A stretch of DNA of 64,000 nucleotides from RGIG6353 sp964650465 (GCA_964650465.1 CAZYTA010000005.1:1-64000), one strand, 5' to 3'. Counted from the first letter of the stretch, positions 8,948-17,289 are shown. Translations and numbers: made by a program. Notes: a model not told the origin generated them from the letters alone.

Positions 8948-9055
8948 GTAACCACAAATGCAGTGTTTGTCAGGAAAAGCAGACGGACTTTCGGAGCGCA
9001 AGTTATCAACACCTAAAAGGTGTAACACACTATACCTTGCAGGGCAAGGCGTGCG

Positions 9056-9103
9056 AAAAGGAGTACGAACAAAACAGTTCGTACTCCTTTTGATTTTTTG
9101 GCA
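9056..9103. terminator. Bidirectional terminator between the GNAT gene and the uronate cluster
   Basis: AAAAGGAGTACGAAC and GTTCGTACTCCTTTT form a perfect 15-pair stem with an AAAACA loop, followed on the plus side by GATTTTTT. It lies about 55 bases beyond the stop codon of the minus-strand SDR gene ending at 9156, so it can end the uronate operon. The rest of 8948-9155 shows no gene. Confidence 0.75.
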
Positions 9104-9155
9104 GATACACCTGCTTTATGGAAAGTCCCCTTTGGTCTCTTTTTTGTTTTATAGT

Positions 9156-10013
9156 TCAGACTCCTGAATATGCACTAAATCCGCCGTCAACAGGAATAAC
9201 GGTGCCGTCAACAAAGCCCGATGCAGCATCGTTAACAAGCCAAAGAAGCGTGCCTACAAGCTCTTCTGCTTCGCCGAAACGTCCCATGGGAGTTGCGGCA
9301 AGTATCTTTCCTGTTCTGGGAGTAGGTGTTCCGTCATCATTGAAAAGCAACGCCTTATTCTGAGCTGTTACAAAAAATCCGGGAGCAATTGCGTTAACTC
9401 TCACACCAACTCTTGAAAAATGAACTGCCAGCCACTGTGTAAAGTTTGAAACAGCAGCCTTTGCGCCGGAATAGGCAGGTATTTTTGTAAGAGGACAGAA
9501 GGCATTCATTGAGGAGATATTGATAATATTTCCTTTTCCGTTTTCTGCCATATCCCTTGCAAATACCTGTGTAGGTATGAGCGTTCCAAGGAAATTAAGA
9601 TTAAACACAAATTCTACACCTTCTGGGTCAAGGTCAAAGAATGTTTTTATATCCTCGGAAGCATTTTTCAGATCCTCGGGGTCAAGATACTCCTTTGTTG
9701 TTGTACCTCTGGGATTGTTTCCTCCTGCACCGTTTATAAGGATATCGCACTTACCAAAATCGGCAAGCACTGCTTCCCTTGCCTTTTCCACGCTTTCGCG
9801 CTTAAGCACGTTACACTCATATCCTTTGGCTTTTCCGCCGTTTGCGGTTATCTTGTCTGCCGCTTTTTTTGCCGCCTCAACATTGAGGTCAAGTATCGCC
9901 ACATTAGCACCGCATTGTCCCAACGCCTCGGCAAACATTGCACAAAGCACTCCGCCGCCGCCTGTTACAACAACAGTCTTTGAGCTAAGGTCTACGTTAA
10001 AAGGTAATTTCAT
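9156..10013 (-). CDS. SDR oxidoreductase, probable D-mannonate/fructuronate oxidoreductase
   Basis: A 285-residue short-chain dehydrogenase. The N-terminal nucleotide loop is TGGGGVLCAMFA (residues about 17-28) and the catalytic pair is in YSGAK, with SSMN upstream. The C-terminal GTVIPVDGGFSAYSGV is the usual end of the family. Directly upstream in the same operon is glucuronate isomerase, whose product fructuronate is reduced to mannonate. Many Firmicutes use an SDR enzyme for this step, so fructuronate reduction is the best inference, though the sequence alone cannot fix the substrate. It is the last gene of the minus-strand cluster, 13 bases after uxaC. Confidence 0.82.
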   Translation of the reverse strand: MKLPFNVDLSSKTVVVTGGGGVLCAMFAEALGQCGANVAILDLNVEAAKKAADKITANGGKAKGYECNVLKRESVEKAREAVLADFGKCDILINGAGGNNPRGTTTKEYLDPEDLKNASEDIKTFFDLDPEGVEFVFNLNFLGTLIPTQVFARDMAENGKGNIINISSMNAFCPLTKIPAYSGAKAAVSNFTQWLAVHFSRVGVRVNAIAPGFFVTAQNKALLFNDDGTPTPRTGKILAATPMGRFGEAEELVGTLLWLVNDAASGFVDGTVIPVDGGFSAYSGV

Positions 10014-10026
10014 AATTTCTCCTCAT

Positions 10027-11403
10027 TTACATTCCGAAATAATTCTCTGCATTATACAAACAGATATCGGCAACAAGCTTGTCAAGCATCTTCTTGTTAT
10101 CATCAAACTCGCCGTTTTCTACTATTCTTCCTATTCTCTGGCAAAGTATTCTTCTGAAATATTCGTGTCTGGGATAAGAAAGGAAGCTTCTTGAGTCTGT
10201 AGTCATTCCCACAAACGCCGCCAAAGCGCCCTCGCTTTCAAGAGCCTTAAGCTGTTCTCTCATTCCGTCAAGATGGTCATTGAACCACCACGCTGTGCCT
10301 ATCTGTAATTTGCCCTTAATACCGCCGCCTTGGAAGTTTCCGAGCATTGTGGCAAGCATATAATTGTCACCGGGATTAAGCGAATACAGAATAGTTTTCG
10401 GAAGATTATTTTCCACCTCAAGGGCATCGAGAACTCTCGAAAGCTTTTCGGCAAGAGAGAATATACCGATAGAATCAAAGCCCGTATCGGGTCCGAGAAG
10501 CTTGAACATTCTTGTATTGTTGTTTCTGATAGCACTCATATGAAGCTGCATTACAACATCGCGCTTTTTATACTCTCTGCCCAGGAAAAGGAGCATATTT
10601 GTGCGGTAAGCCTCTACCTCGTCAGCGGTAAGGGTCTCCCCTACCATTGCCTTATCAAATATGGCGGAAACCTCGTTTTCACTCTTAATAAGATAAGGAA
10701 CCGTTACAAGTGCATGGTCGGAAATTCTGCTGCCAAGCTCAACAAAATAATCAAGCCTTTCTATAAGCTTTGCCTTAAGGTCTGCAAACGATTTAACGCC
10801 GTTTTTCTCCATATATCCCTTGAAATCAGCGCTTTCGATTGCACAAGCCTTATCGGGGCGGTAAGTAGGAACAACTCTCGTTTTGAGCTTGCCCTCTTCC
10901 TTTATCTGCTTATGGTATTCAAGTGTATCGAATGGGTCGTCGGTAGTACCGATAAGCTCTACATTTGATTCGTTTATGGCTGTCTGTGCCGAAAACTTGG
11001 TTGTCAGCACTTCATTTGCCTTTTCCCATATTTCTGCGGCTGTGTCCCCGGAAATAGGAGTGGTAATACCGAAATAACGCTGAAGCTCAAGATGAGACCA
11101 ATGATACAGAGGATTTCCAAAAGCATATCCGATGCACTCACAATATGAACGGAACTTCTCAAAGTCCTCTCCGTCGCCGGTAATATTTTTTTCATCAACA
11201 CCCATTGAGCGCATAAAACGCCATTTATAGTGGTCCCCGCCAAGCCAAATTTCGGTTATGTTCTTATACTTCTTATCCTCCGCTATTTCTTTGGGCGAAA
11301 GATGACAGTGGTAATCATAAATAGGAAGTCCCTCTGCTACATCAAAAAACAGGTGCTGTGCTGTTTTTGTGTCAAGCAGAAAATTTTTATCCATAAAAGC
11401 CAT
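10027..11403 (-). CDS. uxaC: Glucuronate isomerase (uronate isomerase)
   Basis: A 458-residue uronate isomerase of the amidohydrolase superfamily, close to the usual 465-470. It converts D-glucuronate to D-fructuronate (and galacturonate to tagaturonate) in the cytoplasm. The metal-site YDYHCHLSPKEIAEDK is near residue 30 and is followed by the family's WLGGDHYKWR. Further family phrases include LQLHMSAIRNNNTRMF-like and FVGMTTDSRSFLSYPRHEYFRR near the C terminus. The start ATG at 11403 has AAGGAG eight bases upstream; a second Met lies three codons on. It is flanked by the SDR reductase and a TIM-barrel isomerase. No mannonate dehydratase or KDG kinase gene is in the window, so the rest of the pathway is encoded elsewhere. 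Confidence 0.96.
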   Translation of the reverse strand: MAFMDKNFLLDTKTAQHLFFDVAEGLPIYDYHCHLSPKEIAEDKKYKNITEIWLGGDHYKWRFMRSMGVDEKNITGDGEDFEKFRSYCECIGYAFGNPLYHWSHLELQRYFGITTPISGDTAAEIWEKANEVLTTKFSAQTAINESNVELIGTTDDPFDTLEYHKQIKEEGKLKTRVVPTYRPDKACAIESADFKGYMEKNGVKSFADLKAKLIERLDYFVELGSRISDHALVTVPYLIKSENEVSAIFDKAMVGETLTADEVEAYRTNMLLFLGREYKKRDVVMQLHMSAIRNNNTRMFKLLGPDTGFDSIGIFSLAEKLSRVLDALEVENNLPKTILYSLNPGDNYMLATMLGNFQGGGIKGKLQIGTAWWFNDHLDGMREQLKALESEGALAAFVGMTTDSRSFLSYPRHEYFRRILCQRIGRIVENGEFDDNKKMLDKLVADICLYNAENYFGM

Positions 11404-11421
11404 AGATTTTCTCCTTTGTTA

Positions 11422-12189
11422 TTAAATAAAATCGTATTTCCCTGTAAGGAATTCGTAGCTTGATTTAAGCGCCTCTATCGGGTCGCCGTGGCATGTGTCC
11501 TGCTCAATAACCGCACATCCGGGCTTAACAGATGCTGCAACAACCTCATCCCATTCTATGTTACCCTGACCTACCTCTGCATATTCAACAGCATTTATTT
11601 CAAGCGCTCTTATATCCTTGTAATGAAGAACCGAAATTCGGTCGCCATGCTTTGCAATAAACTTTGCAGGATTAACACCTACAAATGCCAGCCAGTATGT
11701 ATCAAGAATAAACGAAAACTCTCCTTCATCAAGGCATACATCCATAACTGTTTTGTCTTTGTCTACCTTCGCAAATTCAAAAGAATGGTTATGCCAGCCG
11801 AACTGAATTCCGTCTGCCATAAGTCTCTTGTGGAACTCATTACACTTCTTTATTGTCTCGCGAAGTGTAGGAAGGTCCTTTCTCAATTCAAGAGGAGCAG
11901 AACCGATTCCCGCAACCTTACAGTTAAGCTTCTTGTGATAATCAACTATTGCCTCAACGTCATCTGCAAATTCCTGATATGGCTTATGTGTTGCCACGCA
12001 TTCAAGACCGTAATTTTCAAAAACCGAGCGAACATACAACGGGTCCCCCGCTACCTCTGCAGGTACGCCTGACAGCTGTACTGTTTTAAATCCTATCTCG
12101 GCAAGCTTTTTCATTGTATTTTCAAAATCTTCTTTTGTCTTACACAGCTCTCTTACAGTATAAAGCTGTGCACCTATCCTCTTATCCAT
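11422..12189 (-). CDS. Sugar phosphate isomerase/epimerase (xylose isomerase-like TIM barrel)
   Basis: A 255-residue protein of the AP-endonuclease-2/xylose-isomerase-like TIM-barrel family. Visible metal-ligand-type strands are GWHNHSFEF, FILDTYWLAFVGVNP and VLHYKDIR, followed by AEVGQGNIEWDEV and the final CAVIEQDTCHGDP. Members isomerise or epimerise sugars or inositols. It is 18 bases upstream of uxaC and clearly in its operon, so a role in uronate or related sugar use is inferred. The start is MDKRIGAQLYTVRE, with a weak purine-rich ribosome site. A 337-base non-coding gap with direct repeats separates it from the Gfo/Idh gene. Confidence 0.85.
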   Translation of the reverse strand: MDKRIGAQLYTVRELCKTKEDFENTMKKLAEIGFKTVQLSGVPAEVAGDPLYVRSVFENYGLECVATHKPYQEFADDVEAIVDYHKKLNCKVAGIGSAPLELRKDLPTLRETIKKCNEFHKRLMADGIQFGWHNHSFEFAKVDKDKTVMDVCLDEGEFSFILDTYWLAFVGVNPAKFIAKHGDRISVLHYKDIRALEINAVEYAEVGQGNIEWDEVVAASVKPGCAVIEQDTCHGDPIEALKSSYEFLTGKYDFI

Positions 12190-12216
12190 AATATCTTTCC
12201 CCTTTTATGTTTTCTT

Positions 12217-12250
12217 ACGGTGTGATTTTTGGGTGTAAAACGAAAAGGCA
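12217..12250 (+). repeat. Short dispersed repeat, copy 2
   Basis: ACGGTGTGATTTTTGGGT followed by GTAAAACGAAAAGGCA. It is a direct repeat of the copy at 12456-12490 and an inverted relative of the copy at 247-282. The two copies here flank about 205 bases of non-coding sequence in the middle of the uronate cluster. Confidence 0.65.
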
Positions 12251-12455
12251 CTTGCATTATTATTTTATATATCGAGCTTCAAGAAACAAGGTTTTTATCA
12301 AGTCCTATCTTCCCTTTGCCACGATTTTTTAAGGTAAAAATCCTGCGGATTTTATTTTATGCCTTTTCTTCGCATTTCTCTTGCACTGCTGTACATTTGT
12401 ACAGCGACGGCTGCGAGAACTGCGATTTCCCCTCCAAAACTCCCGCCTTTTGTTT
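12251..12455. other. Non-coding segment between direct repeats
   Basis: About 205 bases bounded by the two direct repeats. It contains CTGCTGTACATTTGTACAGC (about 12390-12409), a near-perfect palindrome, and a CCTGCGGATTTTATTTTATG stretch. No convincing open frame is present on either strand. Its borders suggest an inserted repeat unit rather than an ordinary operon spacer. Confidence 0.5.
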
Positions 12456-12490
12456 CAATGTGTCTTTTGGGTGTAAGACGAAAAGGCAAT
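12456..12490 (+). repeat. Short dispersed repeat, copy 3
   Basis: CAATGTGTCTTTTGGGTG followed by TAAGACGAAAAGGCAATT, matching 12217-12250 in the same orientation over about 27 of 32 bases. Confidence 0.65.
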
Positions 12491-12526
12491 TAGAATAAAT
12501 ATTATCTATCTCCAAAAACAAAAGAC

Positions 12527-13693
12527 TTAATATGTTCCTGCGAGGTCTACCGCTTTTGTTTTGATATTATCCTTCTTTACTGTGGATGCGGCAATTTTCT
12601 TCTGAAGCTCTGCGTAAAAATCCTCATGAGGGAAGTTTGCAATATCTACTGCTATATTGCCCTTCCATGTAGAATAATGCATTGCATTTGATATGGTAAG
12701 TCCGTTTATGCCTTCAATACCCGGAGCAAGAAGAGGTGTACCGTGAAGCACAGCAGAGGTGAAATCATTGAATATTCCCACGTGCTGAGGTCCTGCATCG
12801 CCTGTAACCTCGGGATATACTGTCTCACATTTAGGTGCGCCGAAGCCTGTTGTCCAAGTCTTATCAAATTCAGGCTCCGACATCTCAAGCTTGTCGAAGC
12901 GTATCTTGTTGTCTTCAACGATGAGTCTGCCCATATCGCAGGCAATTTCAAGGCGGTTTGTACCGGGTGCTTCTGCAATAGATGTGATATAAACACCGGT
13001 CATTCCGTTTTCATACTCCATGTACGCAGTTACTTCGTCCTCTACCTCGATATTTCGGTATTTACCGAAAAATGCGTGCGAAACGAGGGTTTTCGGCATT
13101 CCGAACATCCACTGCCACAAGTCGAGCTGATGGGGATTTTGGTTAATAAGTGTTCCGCCGCCCTCTGTAGCCCAGGTAGAACGCCATGCGGCACTGTCAT
13201 GATATGACTGTGAACGATACCAATTTGTAACTGTCCACTGTACTCTCTTAATATGTCCAAGCTCTCCCGAATTTACCATTTCACGTATGAGAGCGTATGT
13301 GGGATTTGTTCTCTGATTATACATGATACCGAACAATTTGTTCGATTTCTTTGATGCTTCATTCATTTCGAGCACCTGTTTTGTATAAACGCCTGCAGGC
13401 TTTTCTGTTATAACGTGAAGACCCGCTTCAAATGCCTTTATTACAAGTCTCGGGTGGTCATAGTGAGGTACCGCAATAACAGCAACATCTATAAGACCGC
13501 TCTTGAACATCTCCTCAGCATCTTCAAAAACAGGTATATCGGGATATTTTTCCTTACATACCTCTCTCTTTGCTTCATCAATATCGCAAAGAGCTCCAAG
13601 CTCTGCCTCTTCTACCTTTCCTTCGACAAAATTCTTTGCGTGAACCGAACCCATATTGCCCACGCCCACTATACCGTATCTGAGCTTTTCCAT
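12527..13693 (-). CDS. Gfo/Idh/MocA family oxidoreductase
   Basis: A 388-residue NAD(P)-dependent sugar dehydrogenase. The N-terminal Rossmann loop is GIVGVGNMGSVHAKNF (residues about 8-23), and the family's EKPAG motif is near residue 97, its Lys being the usual catalytic residue. A C-terminal substrate domain contains GGTLINQNPHQLDLWQWMFG, with the typical catalytic His. It oxidises or reduces a sugar or inositol-like substrate with a nicotinamide cofactor. The start has AAGGAG upstream. It is 33 bases downstream of the TIM-barrel gene at 13727-14575, so the two form a pair; both probably respond to the divergent AraC regulator at 14845. Confidence 0.88.
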   Translation of the reverse strand: MEKLRYGIVGVGNMGSVHAKNFVEGKVEEAELGALCDIDEAKREVCKEKYPDIPVFEDAEEMFKSGLIDVAVIAVPHYDHPRLVIKAFEAGLHVITEKPAGVYTKQVLEMNEASKKSNKLFGIMYNQRTNPTYALIREMVNSGELGHIKRVQWTVTNWYRSQSYHDSAAWRSTWATEGGGTLINQNPHQLDLWQWMFGMPKTLVSHAFFGKYRNIEVEDEVTAYMEYENGMTGVYITSIAEAPGTNRLEIACDMGRLIVEDNKIRFDKLEMSEPEFDKTWTTGFGAPKCETVYPEVTGDAGPQHVGIFNDFTSAVLHGTPLLAPGIEGINGLTISNAMHYSTWKGNIAVDIANFPHEDFYAELQKKIAASTVKKDNIKTKAVDLAGTY

Positions 13694-13726
13694 AATATTT
13701 CTCCTTAATCTTAATTTAGTATAACT

Positions 13727-14575
13727 TTAAAGCTCGTTTACAAGCTTCATCAATGATTCGTATGCCAATGTAAACTTTTCAGGGGTTGCGCCGTCCTTCA
13801 TTACGGTTTTATTATCGCCCTCAAGAGCTTCCAGCCCCTTAAATGCTCCGAGATGCGGCTCAAGGCTCAAAAATCCCGTCCAACCGCTTGCTTTAAGGTC
13901 ACAGAGTATCTTGTCAATACCGCCTAAACCGTATCCTGCAGGCACTACGTGACCGTCCTCAAGCGCATCCTTTATATGCATATATTCTATGTGCGGCTTC
14001 ATCAGATTGTAAGCATCGGGATAGGGCTTTGCACCTGCCTGAATGAAATTCGCAGGGTCAAATACGGCTCTAAGAGCAGGAGAATTTACCTCACGGATAA
14101 GTCTGTCACACTGCTCGGGAAGCTCACCCCATATGTCCTTTTCATTTTCGTGAAGAAGAATTACGCCTTCACTTTCGGCAAGCTCTGTCATTTTCTTCAT
14201 TCTGAAAATAACCTCATCATGCCACTTTTCAAGGTCATCGCCTTTTTCAATATAAAAGCTGAAAACTCTGATATACTTGGTACCCAAAGTCTTGGCGATT
14301 TCTATAACTCTGGCAAGCTTCTTTAAATGAGGTTCAAAATCATCCGTAATCTTTATCTTACCGATGGGAGAACCGATAGATGATGCCTTTATGCCTTCCC
14401 TGTCCATTTTTTCCTTCAGTCTTTTCAACTGTCCGTCGGTAATGTCAGCAACATTTGTACCGTCAATTCCTCTGGGCTCGAAAAATTCAATGCCAAGCGA
14501 CTTGATATGAGCAAACTGGACATCAATCTTTTCGTTTATCTCGTCGGAAAAGCCTGTAATTGTAAACGTTTTCAT
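13727..14575 (-). CDS. Sugar phosphate isomerase/epimerase (TIM barrel), second paralogue
   Basis: A 282-residue xylose-isomerase-like TIM-barrel protein. Strand motifs are ILLHENEKDIWG, LRAVFDPANFIQAG and IEYMHIKDA, where Glu, Asp and His residues usually bind the metal, then GLGGIDKILCDLKA and GFLSLEPHLG. It is only loosely related to the isomerase at 11422-12189. It would act on an unknown sugar or polyol in the cytoplasm. It is the first gene of the minus-strand cluster, and GGGGTGG lies just upstream of ATG 14575. Confidence 0.85.
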   Translation of the reverse strand: MKTFTITGFSDEINEKIDVQFAHIKSLGIEFFEPRGIDGTNVADITDGQLKRLKEKMDREGIKASSIGSPIGKIKITDDFEPHLKKLARVIEIAKTLGTKYIRVFSFYIEKGDDLEKWHDEVIFRMKKMTELAESEGVILLHENEKDIWGELPEQCDRLIREVNSPALRAVFDPANFIQAGAKPYPDAYNLMKPHIEYMHIKDALEDGHVVPAGYGLGGIDKILCDLKASGWTGFLSLEPHLGAFKGLEALEGDNKTVMKDGATPEKFTLAYESLMKLVNEL

Positions 14576-14685
14576 CGAACCACCCCTATGCTTTTATTTA
14601 ATAATCACTTATTGTACTTTGTAAAAATCCACTGTAATTTTATCACATTTTATTAAATATTTCTTTGAGATAATTGACATAAACA

Positions 14686-14714
14686 TTGAAATTATTGCTC
14701 AGTTGTGGTATAAT
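14686..14714 (+). promoter_or_regulatory. Promoter of the AraC-type regulator, abutting dispersed element copy 3
   Basis: -35 TTGAAA (14686-14691), 17-base spacer, -10 TATAAT (14709-14714). The predicted start near 14721 falls on the first A residues of the element head. Confidence 0.6.
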
Positions 14715-14718
14715 ATGT

Positions 14719-14820
14719 AAAAAGCGGTCGGTAGTCCCTGACAAGGTTCACCTATCGTAATTATTATATGACCCAAACACACCGAAACAGCGAGGTTGGT
14801 TTTGACAAATTTACGGCAAA
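14719..14820 (+). repeat. Dispersed leader element, copy 3
   Basis: The most diverged full copy. Head AAAAAGCGGTCGGTAGTCCC then TGACAAGGTTCACCTATCG; tail GAAACAGCGAGGTTGGTTTT then GACAAATTT. The head hairpin is poorer than in other copies. It fills the leader between the promoter at 14686 and the ribosome site of the AraC gene. Confidence 0.68.
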
Positions 14821-14844
14821 TTTAAAGAACCCTTCGGAGGAGCT

Positions 14845-15648
14845 ATGATGAAATGCTATTATACTGCAGGCACAGGTTATGACATCGGATACGTAGGAGA
14901 CGAAGTAAACGAAACGTTTTCATATCAGCTTCACTCTCACGACGGAATTTACGAAATACTTTATATGGAAGAGGGCGATGCATCTTTCTGGGTGGAAGGA
15001 ACCGTTTACAGGCTCTCCCCCGGTGATCTGGTTATTGCAAGAAGTGACGAGATGCATCTTATGCGCCATCATTCAAAAACTTTTTACAAAAGATTGGTAA
15101 TAAATGTAAACACCGATTTTTTTGACATAAATGATTGTGAAAAATACCGTACTGTTTTTGACAACAGACCTGTAGGCAAAGGTAATTATTTCAGTGCCGA
15201 AACGCTTAAAGAAAGCGGACTTGCAGAGGCTATAACAAGGCTGAAAAACTACATTAAAATAGATGAAAAACCATTAATCAGATGCGCTTTGACGGAAATT
15301 CTTTATACAATTAACAACTTGCCTGAAAAAGAAGAGTCAGACAGCGGCATCGTTAGCGACATTGTTTTATATATAAACAACAACATAACACAAAATCTTT
15401 CTCTTGAAACTATTGCCGACCAATTTTATATAAGTAAATATTATTTATGCAGACAATTCAAAAAAAGAATGGGTATAAGCGTAGGCAAATATATAACCCA
15501 CAAGAGAATTCTTGCCGTGAAAGAACTGTACGCATCGGGAAAAAACCTGATGGATGCCTGTCTTGCTACGGGTTTTGGCGATTATTCCAGCTTTTATGTT
15601 GCTTACAAAAAGCTATACGGCACCTCTCCCAAAAATATACTAAAATAA
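14845..15648 (+). CDS. AraC family transcriptional regulator
   Basis: A 267-residue regulator with an N-terminal cupin sensor (HSHDGIYEILYMEEGDASFW, then LSPGDLVIARSDEMHLMR, about residues 30-75) and a C-terminal AraC DNA-binding domain with two helix-turn-helices (LSLETIADQFYISKYYLCRQ and GFGDYSSFYVAYKKLYGTSP). It most likely senses a sugar and controls the divergent uronate/sugar cluster ending at 14575; this is inferred from position. CGGAGGAG precedes two adjacent ATG codons (14845 and 14848), and the spacing slightly favours the second. Confidence 0.9.
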   Translation: MMKCYYTAGTGYDIGYVGDEVNETFSYQLHSHDGIYEILYMEEGDASFWVEGTVYRLSPGDLVIARSDEMHLMRHHSKTFYKRLVINVNTDFFDINDCEKYRTVFDNRPVGKGNYFSAETLKESGLAEAITRLKNYIKIDEKPLIRCALTEILYTINNLPEKEESDSGIVSDIVLYINNNITQNLSLETIADQFYISKYYLCRQFKKRMGISVGKYITHKRILAVKELYASGKNLMDACLATGFGDYSSFYVAYKKLYGTSPKNILK

Positions 15649-15719
15649 AGCAGCATGTCACATTTCAATTGAGCCTCACCTATTTTCGATTTCAAAGTAA
15701 ATTTTCATAAATTAGCAAA

Positions 15720-15735
15720 TGTTTCACGTGAAACA
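15720..15735. other. parS centromere site 1
   Basis: TGTTTCACGTGAAACA is a perfect 16-base palindrome identical to the Bacillus-type parS consensus bound by Spo0J/ParB. It lies 51 bases upstream of tepA. The second identical site is at 17290. Confidence 0.97.
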
Positions 15736-15785
15736 TGCATATTTTTCCGCAATTATGTAAATAATATTGTGCGGAGGAATTAACA

Positions 15786-16412
15786 ATGAAATACAGAGCA
15801 ACAAGGAAAATAGAAGCAAAACAAGTCAAAGCCCTGATGATATCAGGTCAAATTGAAGGACATACCATTTTGCCGGAAGGTGTTAAAGCAACAAAATATG
15901 AAGAAATAATACCCAAAATTCTCGCATTGGAAGAAGATTCCGCCGTGGGAGGTGTTTTAATTCTACTGAACACAGTCGGAGGTGATGTAGAAGCAGGGCT
16001 CGCTATCGCAGAAGCAATATCAGGGATTTCAAAGCCAACCGTGTCACTGATTTTAGGCGGCGGACACAGTATAGGTGTACCATTAGCCGTGTCAGCAGAT
16101 TATTCTTTTATAACTCATACTGCATCTATGATAATCCACCCGGTAAGAATGAACGGCGTGGTTCTGGGTGTACATCAAGCCTTTGATTACCTCACTAAAA
16201 TGCAAGACAGAATTAATTCATTTATTATAGCGCATTCAGATATACAAGCAGAAGAATTAAGAAGGCTTTTACTTAACACAACAGAAATGTCCTGTGATAT
16301 AGGCAGTATATTATATGGAAAAGAAGCGGTAGAAGCAGGAATTATTGACAGCGTAGGTTCAATCTCGGATGCGTTAAAGAAGCTTAAAAGCTTAATAAAT
16401 AAGGAGATGTAA
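15786..16412 (+). CDS. tepA: TepA-like ClpP-family serine peptidase
   Basis: A 208-residue ClpP-fold protein most like the TepA/YmfB branch. The triad is visible: Ser95 in GGGHSIGVP, His118 in MIIHPVRMNG, and an Asp in MSCDIGSILYGKEA. The motif SADYSFIT just after the active Ser is the same as in TepA proteins. TepA is described in Bacillus as helping protein translocation and as a Clp-independent peptidase; its exact role is not settled. The start is fixed by CGGAGGA upstream of ATG 15786. It lies between parS site 1 and a ParB-like gene, an unusual place for this family, and is followed by a terminator overlapping its stop codon. Confidence 0.85.
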   Translation: MKYRATRKIEAKQVKALMISGQIEGHTILPEGVKATKYEEIIPKILALEEDSAVGGVLILLNTVGGDVEAGLAIAEAISGISKPTVSLILGGGHSIGVPLAVSADYSFITHTASMIIHPVRMNGVVLGVHQAFDYLTKMQDRINSFIIAHSDIQAEELRRLLLNTTEMSCDIGSILYGKEAVEAGIIDSVGSISDALKKLKSLINKEM

Positions 16413-16438
16413 AAACTTTTTTCATCTCCTTATTTATT
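16397..16438 (+). terminator. Terminator overlapping the end of tepA
   Basis: AAATAAGGAGATG (16397-16409) pairs perfectly with CATCTCCTTATTT (16423-16435). The stem includes the last codons of tepA. Part of the tail is T-rich. Confidence 0.65.
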
Positions 16439-16500
16439 ACCCAATGCGACATATTTTTTCCGCATTCTAATATAGACTATATAATTAGGAGGGAAACGAT

Positions 16501-17256
16501 ATGGAATTATTAAATTTAAAGCTTGACAGACTGATATTACTAAAAACATCCGAAAAAACCGACAGAGGCGAAATTGTCGCATTAGCAAGAAGTATTGCAA
16601 AACACGGCGTTCTTGTTCCAATCACTGTAAAACAAATACTTTATACCGACAGATACGAAATCATTTCCGGAACAAAACGCTTTTACGCCTGCAGATTGGC
16701 GCGCTTAAAAACCGTACCCGCCTTTGTGGTTGATGCGCAATCTGCTTTAACAAGACTCATAATTAAAAAGAACGAAAAACAAGACTGTTTTGAAGAAGCA
16801 GAAGCTATGCGAAGTGTAATTTTGAACGAAAACTTGAGCATCGAAGAAGCTTCAGACTTAACAGGGTATACCGAAAAGCAAATACTGTCATTACTACGGC
16901 TTACAAAATTAGGGGAATTTGAAAAAGAGCTCGTTAGAAGAAACAATGTAAACAAAGAAATAGCATCAGAAATAGCCACATTTGATGACATATGTAAAAG
17001 AACCGAGCTTCTCAGCGAAGCAATCCGTTCACGCCTGAAACCGGCGGAAGTGGCTACAATGTGCGAAAGAGAGCGGCAGGGGAGGCGTCGGTTATACCAA
17101 AAAGCTAACAAAACACCAAAATTTCGTGATATACGCCTGTTTGATAACACAATATCAAGAGCAATCACTCTATTAAAGGAAGCCGGCGTAAAAGCAAGTG
17201 TTATGACCGAACAAGCCAACGGCGGAACAGAATACAAAATAAGAATAGAACATTGA
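16501..17256 (+). CDS. Divergent ParB/Noc-like protein
   Basis: A 251-residue ParB-superfamily protein. The N-terminal ParB/Srx fold is recognisable from IAKHGVLVPITVKQ to LKTVPAFVVDA, followed by the helix-turn-helix LSIEEASDLTGYTEKQILSL and a C-terminal ARITL-type segment (ISRAITLLKEAGVKASV). Two nucleotide-binding motifs of ParB CTPases are altered: GERRYRA (present in Spo0J of this window) is GTKRFYA at residues 57-63, and the IENLQRED line is IKKNEKQD. The gene lies where noc lies in many Firmicutes, between tepA and soj and between two parS sites, so a nucleoid-occlusion or segregation accessory role is inferred. Loss of the motifs argues against an ordinary CTP switch. AGGAGGG precedes ATG 16501. 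Confidence 0.8.
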   Translation: MELLNLKLDRLILLKTSEKTDRGEIVALARSIAKHGVLVPITVKQILYTDRYEIISGTKRFYACRLARLKTVPAFVVDAQSALTRLIIKKNEKQDCFEEAEAMRSVILNENLSIEEASDLTGYTEKQILSLLRLTKLGEFEKELVRRNNVNKEIASEIATFDDICKRTELLSEAIRSRLKPAEVATMCERERQGRRRLYQKANKTPKFRDIRLFDNTISRAITLLKEAGVKASVMTEQANGGTEYKIRIEH

Positions 17257-17289
17257 AGCAGACCATATCAGTCAACATTAATTTTACAA

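Noticed and set aside
9000..9060. A tRNA or small RNA gene between the two terminators
   Set aside because: No acceptor or T-arm pattern is present; only short repeats such as CACCTAAAAGGTG are seen.
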